The notes beneath the pieces are model-generated. The model saw nothing but the letters and a program-made list of their open reading frames with translations. It searched no databases and was not told the DNA's origin. Below are positions 16,104 through 21,491 of a stretch of DNA of 21,491 bases, piece by piece. A program made the translations under genes and the position numbers. Each line of letters starts with the position of its first letter. Positions within the stretch are counted from its first letter, which is position 1. The DNA comes from a virus: IMG/VR virus record IMGVR_UViG_3300032278_000137, positions 1-21,491 of that record; one strand, written 5' to 3'.

Positions 16104-16640
16104 TCATGGTTTAAATTTATTTAATGCTTCTGGGTTGTAGCCGTCATTGATGGCTGCCTTGTTATAGGCTCTTGCTGCTTCCTCCTCCTCATCAAAGCGG
16201 CCAAGGTGTTTGCCTTTTCCATCCACCTGGATCCTAGCCTGCCACCTTTTTTTATTCTTGTCCCAAGTAACACCCCGGAATTGAGAACTACACCCTCGTC
16301 GCTTGGTTAGGAAGCTTCTGCGATTCATTTCACGGGTTACCATTCTCAGATTCTCAATATTGTTTTGTGTTTTCACTCCATTGATGTGATCCACTTCCAA
16401 GTTTTCAACCCAATCAGGTCTAAAAGCTTGAGCAACTAGACGGGAAACTAGGCAAAGTTTTCTCCTCTCCCCTTTTCCACCAAAGAGTTCAATCATTCGG
16501 TATTCTGAAACTGTGTTTTCTTTAAGGATCTTCTCCCTGCCAAATTTCAGGGATCTAACCCTGCCTCGGTTGGAGACTTGGTAGTCTCCGTCATATCCTT
16601 CGATGTCTTTCCACATTTCTTTGTCTATATCCATCTTCAC
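16104..16640 (-). CDS. NUMOD4-HNH-AP2 homing endonuclease
   Basis: Three modules are visible. NUMOD4 is at about 9-32 (MWKDIEGYDGDYQVSNRGRV). HNH is at about 66-106 (LEVDHINGVKTQNNIENLRM). An AP2/ERF-like DNA-binding domain is at about 119-165 (SSQFRGVTWDKNKKRWQARI, then HLGRFDEEEEAARAYNKAAI). This is the classic free-standing phage homing nuclease, a selfish element that spreads by cutting related phage DNA beside its own insertion site. The usual HRLVA before the HNH core reads SRLVA (residues 66-70). The annotated GTG at 16640 overlaps the exonuclease stop (GTGA); ATG at 16634 in the same frame is an alternative start. No host intron is evident. Confidence 0.88.
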   Translation of the reverse strand: MKMDIDKEMWKDIEGYDGDYQVSNRGRVRSLKFGREKILKENTVSEYRMIELFGGKGERRKLCLVSRLVAQAFRPDWVENLEVDHINGVKTQNNIENLRMVTREMNRRSFLTKRRGCSSQFRGVTWDKNKKRWQARIQVDGKGKHLGRFDEEEEAARAYNKAAINDGYNPEALNKFKP

Positions 16641-17407
16641 AGTCCGTTAAGTTCGTCATAGAAAATAAAACAGCTTATGGAATCACTCAAAGCCTTCTCA
16701 AAAGCCTTGTCGGTCCACTCCTTCACATGCGTTGAGCCTGTTTCTGTGTCTATCAGAACGGTGAAAATTGAGGGGTTGTAATCGAGGTGCATCATGTCTC
16801 GGATCATCGAGCTTTCGGACGCAAGCTGCATACAGTCCTTGGGGTAAGCCTTTTTTTTGATATCCCCGCCTTCAGAAACCTTTCTCGTTTTATAGTCAAA
16901 GAGGGCTATTTTACCACCGTTTAATTTGGCCAAAAGGTCTATGGTTCCGGCTGTGTTGAATGATGGGATCGATGAAGCGACTATAGTTTCTGTAGCCAGC
17001 ACTTCGATATTCCTGGTTTTAACCCAGGAGACAAAAGGCTGGATAAACGGTTCCCATTCATTCCACTGCCACTTATCGTTCATCGCCAAATCCAGCTGTG
17101 CGTGGCACTCGGTCCCCCATGCAGAGCTACTCACTTCTTCCCCGGTGACAGGATGTTCTCTGATTCCCCAAATTTTATCAGCGATAACAGTGTCATCCAG
17201 GTGGGGGTTCTCCCTGGTAATCCTAATGGCCTCCTTGATTCGCCACGACTCAAAAAATGAATTCGGGAGAACCTTCAGTTTTTCCGTAACGCTCGCTACA
17301 GTTTTCTTTCCGTTCTTAAGCCTCTCCTTCCGTGCTTGAGAAGGAGTGGTTATATCTTCTCGAAGGAAACCCGAGTGCTTGTCTGTTATTTGATAGAAGT
17401 GGCTCAT
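16637..17407 (-). CDS. RecB/Cas4-type PD-(D/E)XK exonuclease
   Basis: The core motifs occur in order: WGTECHAQLD (97-106, with H102), E140 in ATETIV, NTAGTIDLLA (151-160, with D157), ALFDYKTRKV (168-177, with D171 and K173), and Q194 in CMQLASES. These make a metal-dependent nuclease of the RecB/lambda-exonuclease/Cas4 superfamily. In phages it usually works in recombination, DNA degradation or end processing near the replication genes, as here. No iron-sulfur cysteine cluster is evident. ATG at 17407 lacks a Shine-Dalgarno sequence and follows an A-rich run. A 131-bp structured gap separates it from the dpdA-like gene. Its stop overlaps the homing endonuclease start. Confidence 0.82.
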   Translation of the reverse strand: MSHFYQITDKHSGFLREDITTPSQARKERLKNGKKTVASVTEKLKVLPNSFFESWRIKEAIRITRENPHLDDTVIADKIWGIREHPVTGEEVSSSAWGTECHAQLDLAMNDKWQWNEWEPFIQPFVSWVKTRNIEVLATETIVASSIPSFNTAGTIDLLAKLNGGKIALFDYKTRKVSEGGDIKKKAYPKDCMQLASESSMIRDMMHLDYNPSIFTVLIDTETGSTHVKEWTDKAFEKALSDSISCFIFYDELNGL

Positions 17408-17538
17408 TGTTTTTTTATGTATATTGAAAAATGGGCAGCAACCTCCGCAGAATTCGGCAAGTACCTGCTATAATTCCCAGCACATTGCCATGTGGCGAAA
17501 TTACCTGCCCAATAAAGTTTGTTTTAACATGTGCAGTA
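17408..17538 (-). promoter_or_regulatory. Structured leader between the dpdA-like gene and the exonuclease gene
   Basis: No ORF of note lies in this 131-bp gap. On the - strand transcript TGGGCAG (17505-17511) can pair with CTGCCCA (17432-17438) across 66 nt and is followed by U5 (17427-17431), as in an intrinsic terminator with a large branched loop. Inside are CACAT/ATGTG (17481-17485/17490-17494, loop 4) and GCAG/CTGC (17447-17450/17465-17468). It could be a terminator, an attenuator or a small RNA leader. I recognise no known riboswitch. Confidence 0.4.
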
Positions 17539-18246
17539 TTAACTAAAAGTAATTTGTTTTTTATTGATTTTCCTAGAAACAAAAGGAGTCATCCAAGCAT
17601 GAGTAAGATTACTTTTCTTATGTTTACTGCAAAACTTTTCTAACCCAAGTGTTTGATCTCGGCTTCCCCTATTCCAACCAGTCCCATCGCAACTCTCAAC
17701 AGTTGGTAAGCACTGGAGATATTCCAATTTCTCAGGTGAATTACATCGCAGAACATGCACTCTAGGAAATCCCTCAGCCCACATCTCAATAGTTGACCAT
17801 TTAAATTCTGTAGTTCCACCCACACAAATCACTGATGGGACTGGGGACAGTCCTTTTACATCCTTAACATCCATACCATCCTGAACTGCAATTGCTAACG
17901 GAATTTGTGCCTTTAATACTGTTGGCGAATAAATATTCCACCTATCCAATGTTTGTTCAGCATTGCCAGGAACATCGGGTACTATTGCCCACTTGGCTTT
18001 TTGGTTGTTACATTGTGACCAGAACAAAAGTTTTTTCCATTCAACTTCGTTCTTCTCCCATTTATCGTAATCGAAAGTATTCTCACTTTGATTCCAACAA
18101 TTAAAAGATCCATTATCCAGGGCGTAAGGGAACCACGGCCACGGCCCTCGTTGGTCGGTAGGACTATAGAGATGTCCCAAACAACCAGTTTCCCTTGCTA
18201 GACAATGCCAAAACCATCCAGAAGAACCTGCGGGCATTATTATCAC
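17539..18246 (-). CDS. dpdA: DpdA-like DNA guanine transglycosylase (TGT fold), compact phage form
   Basis: The order of motifs matches the tRNA-guanine-transglycosylase/DpdA barrel. It has ALDNGSF (42-48), AIVPDVPGNAEQTLDRW (87-103, with D91), IAVQDGMD (119-126), ICVGGTTEFKW (140-150, the GG of the base pocket), RVHVLRC (162-168) and ESCDGTGWNRGS (184-195). D187 is a candidate nucleophile. DpdA enzymes swap guanine in DNA for a 7-deazaguanine made by the queuosine-precursor pathway. At 235 residues it is far shorter than bacterial TGT (about 370) and lacks its C-terminal Cys/His zinc site. Adjacent queD supports the assignment: its TGA overlaps this GTG (GTGA at 18246-18243). ATG at 18237 is an alternative start. 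Function is inferred from motifs and context. Confidence 0.72.
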   Translation of the reverse strand: MIIMPAGSSGWFWHCLARETGCLGHLYSPTDQRGPWPWFPYALDNGSFNCWNQSENTFDYDKWEKNEVEWKKLLFWSQCNNQKAKWAIVPDVPGNAEQTLDRWNIYSPTVLKAQIPLAIAVQDGMDVKDVKGLSPVPSVICVGGTTEFKWSTIEMWAEGFPRVHVLRCNSPEKLEYLQCLPTVESCDGTGWNRGSRDQTLGLEKFCSKHKKSNLTHAWMTPFVSRKINKKQITFS

Positions 18247-18593
18247 GGTCTATAAATTACGCTTGTTTCCGGTGTTTCATAGAAAACAATTCCCGATAGA
18301 ATAGGAATTTCTTCTTTTATTTTATTAAATAGCCATATCGCCAGATTCTCAGCGGTTGTGACCATCGGTAGTATTGTATTTAAGTCTCTGTGATCTAACA
18401 TATCAACAATTGGATATACAACCTGGGATATTTCCGCATAATCTATTACAAATGATCTATCATCAGGTTCTCCTGTACATTCCACGGAGAATTTATAGGA
18501 ATGCCCGTGTGGTCTGGAACATTTATGGGTATGCCCTAGATGAGGTAGGGAGTGAGATGCTTCAAATCGAAAATCTTTAGTTACAGTAATCAT
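18243..18593 (-). CDS. queD: QueD, 6-carboxy-5,6,7,8-tetrahydropterin synthase
   Basis: The 116-residue product is a full-length QueD/PTPS-family protein. FRFEASHSL (8-16) gives zinc ligand H14 and RPHGHSYKF (27-35) gives H29 and H31. C25 in HKCSRPHGH is the catalytic cysteine, MLDHRDLN (65-72) gives the D67/H68 pair, and TTAENLA (79-85) and FYETPET (104-110, E106) complete the site. QueD converts dihydroneopterin triphosphate to 6-carboxytetrahydropterin, an early step towards preQ0. It is coupled to the dpdA-like gene by a GTGA overlap. A hairpin terminator lies 26 nt before its ATG, so expression probably depends on readthrough. There is little room for a promoter after the hairpin. Confidence 0.93.
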   Translation of the reverse strand: MITVTKDFRFEASHSLPHLGHTHKCSRPHGHSYKFSVECTGEPDDRSFVIDYAEISQVVYPIVDMLDHRDLNTILPMVTTAENLAIWLFNKIKEEIPILSGIVFYETPETSVIYRP

Positions 18594-18619
18594 TCCAAAA
18601 AACGCTGAGATTTAAAAGG

Positions 18620-18647
18620 AAAGAGGGAGAGTTGCCCCTCCCTCTTT
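18620..18647. terminator. Hairpin terminator between the SSB-like gene and queD
   Basis: AAAGAGGGAG (18620-18629) pairs perfectly with CTCCCTCTTT (18638-18647) around an 8-nt loop. On the - strand it is followed by CCTTTTAAAT; on the + strand a TTTT follows too. It lies 64 bp past the SSB-like stop and just before queD, so it could end the first - strand unit or attenuate the second. Confidence 0.7.
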
Positions 18648-18688
18648 TAATCTCCTCAACTAATCATATCAACAACTCAAAGAGTGTT

Positions 18689-18717
18689 AGTATAAAACGG
18701 TTTGTCAATTATTAAAA
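18689..18717 (-). promoter_or_regulatory. Possible weak sigma70-like promoter before queD
   Basis: On the - strand TATACT (18689-18694) is a good -10 box. The hexamer 17 nt upstream is TTTTAA (18712-18717), a poor -35 that overlaps the SSB-like stop codon. A consensus TTGACA (18703-18708) is present but only 8 nt away, which is the wrong spacing. Transcripts would run through the hairpin before queD. Confidence 0.22.
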
Positions 18718-19314
18718 AGGGCTTTCCTCGGTCACTAGATGTTGCCTCTTGGCTACTGGCCGTGGACGCAAAAACTCCTCCTTCAAATCTCGGTTTTCAA
18801 TTATAGCATCCCTCACTTCCTTCAACTTGTTGGCAACCTCGAATACATCTTGAGTGAATGAATCGGTCACTCCATTAGCTTTGAAGAACGGGTCGTTCAT
18901 CACTACCTGGCTGGCATGATTAACAGAAGCCTGTGTTGAAATCTTTTCATCAACAGATGGCTCGCCGGGTTTAGCAATTCTTCCACGAGAGAAGCTGGTG
19001 CTGGTCCCCGAGTTACTTTGAGTTACGGTGAAGCCACCACTGTCGGGTTTACCCCCGCCATGCGTATCTGGCAACCTTATCTTCAAGTATGGTTTATCTG
19101 TATCCTGGTAAGTTCCACCAGGGGTTGTTACATCGACCAATGTGCCGATACCACTCCATGCTGGATCTTCCTTCTTAGCCCTTGCAATACCGTAGGAGCC
19201 GTCTTCGAACTCGACGTTTAAAACAAAGAATTCACCCCATTCGGTTTCATCCTTCTTTATAACGCCGTTTTCATCTTTTCTCACTTCAACTTTTGTTACT
19301 GTTTTTAGGTCCAT
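18712..19314 (-). CDS. SSB-like single-stranded DNA-binding protein
   Basis: The N-terminal ~85 residues are beta-rich with alternating polar and hydrophobic residues (WGEFFVLNVEFEDGSYGIAR, then YLKIRLPD), as in an OB-like fold. A Gly/Ser/Thr-rich flexible linker follows (about 86-120), then a helical charged C-terminal half. The last residues, EESPF, resemble the acidic -PF tip by which SSB proteins recruit partners. The position directly after primase-helicase (6-nt gap) fits the role. The family is not clear from the sequence, so SSB is an inference from architecture and neighbours. The start ATG has an A/T-rich leader (AAAATATAAAATAAA) and no Shine-Dalgarno sequence. Confidence 0.55.
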   Translation of the reverse strand: MDLKTVTKVEVRKDENGVIKKDETEWGEFFVLNVEFEDGSYGIARAKKEDPAWSGIGTLVDVTTPGGTYQDTDKPYLKIRLPDTHGGGKPDSGGFTVTQSNSGTSTSFSRGRIAKPGEPSVDEKISTQASVNHASQVVMNDPFFKANGVTDSFTQDVFEVANKLKEVRDAIIENRDLKEEFLRPRPVAKRQHLVTEESPF

Positions 19315-19320
19315 TTTATT

Positions 19321-21135
19321 TTATATTTTATTGGTTATTGGTGAGGTTTGAAACATTCTTGTCTTGGGATCAAACCATAAATCTTTTGTAAAAATTGCCC
19401 CACTATTCCGCTGTTTAAAGACAGAGAACAGAGCGTCTCCCTGTTTAGCAAACTTTCTTTTGTCGTCGTCTGTAACGGCCATCTCCTTCTGTGTATTCCT
19501 GTGAATATTACAAATTGTGTGGCTGGCTTGGGATAGTTCCTGCGCGCCGAGAATATTACCTGGTCCGGTGGCAGGATATTTTCCACCACCGGTTTCTTTG
19601 TTTTTAGCGTCTTCATGGGCGTTTAAAATCAAACTAATTTCGTTTTGAACACAAGTTCTCGCAAGATCCTTGCTGATAATACCCTGAAATTCCCAGTCCA
19701 TTTTCGGACTCAAAAACGTATAACTGTCAACTATCACACTAGAAATTCCATACTTCTTTTTGGCTAAGATAATTTCCTCTTTTAATCCATGCCAATTGCT
19801 GCGTGAATCCCGCATCAACTTATCATCTATAAAATACATGTTCTTCCCCAGGATATCAGCCATTTCTCCACACTCTTCATGCAAAGGTGGGCGACCAAGC
19901 CTCTGATGGGCCAGTTCCAGCATGATCGATTCTATTGGAATTTCAAAGGAGGCGAAAAGCAAAGGTTGATCGTTATCAGCCAAAAAATTAGCTATTTGAT
20001 AGCTTAAAGCCGACTTACCGGATCCGGTTTTTCCCGAGAGGCAAAAAAGCTCACTCTGCCTTATCGAAAGATCCATTTCCTGAAAGATCCAGTTCTTCCA
20101 ATCACGTTCTTGTTCCTGGCGAGTTATGCAATCCTGGAGCTGTATAATATATTGATTCGGCTTCACCAAGCTCTCAGACTGTTGCTCCTGACTTTTATCC
20201 AATACACTTTGAAAATCTTCTTCGCTGGGAGATCCCTGAACCCACCAGTCATTGGCATCGTTGTAGGGGGTTGGAATGATTAGCCGTTTGCACCTGTCTA
20301 CGCCTAAACGCTTGGAGAGTGTTAAAAACATGGCTTGACCTGCTTGATCCATATCAGAGCAGATGTATATTATTTTTTGGGTAGCCAGCATATCGTAGCA
20401 ATTTTCAATCCAAGCATGGTTGGACGCGCTGGGGACACTGATGACTGGGATGCGGTCTTCTTTTTGCATCTGATAAACACTCATCGCGTCGATTTCGCCT
20501 TCGCAGATAATCAATTTAGTGTCATCCGGATCGACCAGATGCAAACCAAAAGCTGTGTTGAAAACTGGCTTACTGCTCCAGATTTTTTTGGATTTCCCAT
20601 CACGCTGAAGCGATGTATATTTAATCATCCTGCAATTTTCCGACTCGTCATACAGAGGAGTAGCCCACCAGGTAGACGTAGCACTTTTTTCCTGAAAAAT
20701 TCGAAACTTGTTCAATGTTCGTTCGTTAATTTTTCTTTCATCAAGCATGTATTTCGCCACCTCCGAGCCTCTAATCGCTTCATCTTTGACCGATAACACT
20801 TTTACAGGCTCTGATGTTTTGATTGTTCTGATCTGAGTGTAACCCAGCCAGGTATGGACCCACCTCATGGTGCTACTGAAAGATCCTCCCAGATGCCTAT
20901 GAACCAACTCCAGGATGTTGATGCTTTCGTCCGTCTCATGGTCCTTCGCCAAATACACCCCGTTTCTGCTCTTGTAAACTGAGCAGGAGTAACCCTTGTC
21001 TCCTTTAAAATTACCCATCGAATAGCGACCGCCGGACGCTCGCTTTGCTAACGGAAAGAGTTCCGTTATGAGACTATCAATACGCCGAGATAATTCGGCT
21101 TTCACCTCTTGTGGGGATTTTGCTTCGTTAATCAT
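19321..21135 (-). CDS. T7 gp4-like primase-helicase
   Basis: The 604-residue product is close in length to T7 gp4. The N-terminal ~85 residues resemble the primase zinc-ribbon fold without its Cys set (YSMGNFKGDKGYSCSVYKS, with C51 alone; then VYLAKDHETDESINILELVH). TOPRIM follows, with LIICEGEIDAMSVYQMQ (208-224; E212, E214) and CSDMDQAGQ (259-267; D261, D263). The RecA/DnaB-type helicase has Walker A GKTGSGKS (368-375), Walker B SVIVDSYTF (466-474), an LILNAHEDAK motif (502-511) and FKQRNSGA (573-580), which holds an arginine-finger candidate. It primes and unwinds the replication fork. Its ATG overlaps the upstream nuclease stop (ATGA at 21135-21132). Confidence 0.9.
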   Translation of the reverse strand: MINEAKSPQEVKAELSRRIDSLITELFPLAKRASGGRYSMGNFKGDKGYSCSVYKSRNGVYLAKDHETDESINILELVHRHLGGSFSSTMRWVHTWLGYTQIRTIKTSEPVKVLSVKDEAIRGSEVAKYMLDERKINERTLNKFRIFQEKSATSTWWATPLYDESENCRMIKYTSLQRDGKSKKIWSSKPVFNTAFGLHLVDPDDTKLIICEGEIDAMSVYQMQKEDRIPVISVPSASNHAWIENCYDMLATQKIIYICSDMDQAGQAMFLTLSKRLGVDRCKRLIIPTPYNDANDWWVQGSPSEEDFQSVLDKSQEQQSESLVKPNQYIIQLQDCITRQEQERDWKNWIFQEMDLSIRQSELFCLSGKTGSGKSALSYQIANFLADNDQPLLFASFEIPIESIMLELAHQRLGRPPLHEECGEMADILGKNMYFIDDKLMRDSRSNWHGLKEEIILAKKKYGISSVIVDSYTFLSPKMDWEFQGIISKDLARTCVQNEISLILNAHEDAKNKETGGGKYPATGPGNILGAQELSQASHTICNIHRNTQKEMAVTDDDKRKFAKQGDALFSVFKQRNSGAIFTKDLWFDPKTRMFQTSPITNKI

Positions 21136-21491
21136 TTTGTTAATTCAGATTGGTTGAGGGCATAGACAGGTCCGTGGCCCATGTCGGTAATCGATTGTGG
21201 ATGTAGCAGTTCTTCCGAGGTGGCCGAACCCACATACCGGTAGGTTGGAAACTTGCCTACCATCAGGGCGTAGTTATCCACTTTTTCAAGATTCAGTTTA
21301 CTGGGTTGGGCCAGGAGTCGTCCATTTCTCCAGGTGGTGGCCTTTACGTCTACAGCGCCTAATTGCAAGGTCCACGCATCTGCGTAGGGACAGGCACCAG
21401 CTTCGAGGTCTGGGTATACATTGAAGAGCTTGCAGAATGCCAACTCGGCCCCAACCCCTTCAAGGTCGGTCTGCTCATTGCTCTGTGGCCC
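21132..21491 (-). CDS. PD-(D/E)XK nuclease-like protein, 5' end cut by the window
   Basis: The frame stays open from 21491, so the TTG at 21443 is probably not the start and the gene continues beyond the window. Visible motifs are GVGAELAFCKLFNVYPD, with a conserved-looking Glu; LGAVDVKATTWRNGRLL, giving D-x-K; and YALMVGKFPTYRYVGSA. This E...DxK arrangement with the following V-G-x-x-P-x-Y strand matches a family of small phage PD-(D/E)XK-fold proteins encoded near replication genes. The enzymatic role, whether nuclease or Holliday-junction resolvase-like, is inferred. Its stop overlaps the primase-helicase start by 4 nt. Confidence 0.6.
   Translation of the reverse strand, partial: GPQSNEQTDLEGVGAELAFCKLFNVYPDLEAGACPYADAWTLQLGAVDVKATTWRNGRLLAQPSKLNLEKVDNYALMVGKFPTYRYVGSATSEELLHPQSITDMGHGPVYALNQSELTK

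Noticed and set aside
16926-17339. 137-codon + strand open frame inside the exonuclease
   Set aside because: Antisense to the PD-(D/E)XK motifs; the product is low in recognisable features.
18689-18708. TTGACA with TATACT only 8 nt apart on the - strand
   Set aside because: The spacing is far from the 16-18 nt needed for a sigma70 promoter, so the perfect -35 is probably chance.
20335-20796. 153-codon + strand open frame inside primase-helicase
   Set aside because: It lies opposite the TOPRIM region, whose catalytic motifs are clear on the - strand.
21274-21282. TTATCCACT, one mismatch from a DnaA box
   Set aside because: Single occurrence inside a coding region; no cluster seen, so it cannot be called an origin.
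21132-21443. TTG at 21443 as the start of the nuclease-like gene
   Set aside because: The same frame stays open to the window end and the upstream residues (LEGVGAE) complete a conserved-looking motif, so the gene is truncated rather than TTG-started.

Overview
This window looks like part of the genome of a tailed bacteriophage, most likely a short-tailed (podovirus-like) phage of an uncultured, probably marine, bacterium. It is moderately AT-rich, nearly every base is coding, and neighbouring genes overlap or touch. It has no host housekeeping genes, tRNAs, rRNAs, insertion sequences or CRISPR arrays. The marine assignment rests on the style of the tail-fibre repeats and small basic proteins and is an inference; the host cannot be named from the sequence.

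The layout is two converging blocks. The left block (1-14909) is read on the + strand and encodes virion structure. It holds two tiny basic proteins and a basic 88-residue protein, a 719-residue tail or stabilisation-type protein with two Ig/FCCH-like inserts, and a 996-residue repeat-built tail fibre. These are followed by a translationally coupled cupin protein, three large probable internal/ejection proteins (1186, 472 and 1174 residues, the last with an LPD38-like region and glycine-rich membrane-active-looking segments), and a small 53-residue protein. Spacing of 1 nt or overlaps of 1-11 nt suggest one operon.

The right block (15229-21491) is read on the - strand and encodes DNA metabolism. 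In order of transcription it holds a PD-(D/E)XK-like nuclease fold (cut by the window edge), a T7 gp4-like primase-helicase and an SSB-like protein. Then come QueD, a compact DpdA-like tRNA-guanine-transglycosylase-fold protein, a RecB/Cas4-type exonuclease, a NUMOD4-HNH-AP2 homing endonuclease, an HNH endonuclease, a DnaA domain IV-only protein and a 61-residue protein. An intrinsic terminator oriented for the - strand closes the block.

The blocks meet in a 319-bp non-coding stretch (14910-15228) that holds several inverted repeats and may contain a structured RNA. The most notable biology is the queD-dpdA pair. Phage DpdA proteins exchange guanine in DNA for 7-deazaguanine bases made from the QueD pathway, which protects phage DNA against restriction. 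No folE, queE or queC is visible, so the precursor must come from the host or from genes outside the window. A hairpin terminator lies 26 nt before queD, so the pair may be expressed by readthrough or attenuation. A second structured leader, ending in a U-run, lies between dpdA and the exonuclease gene.
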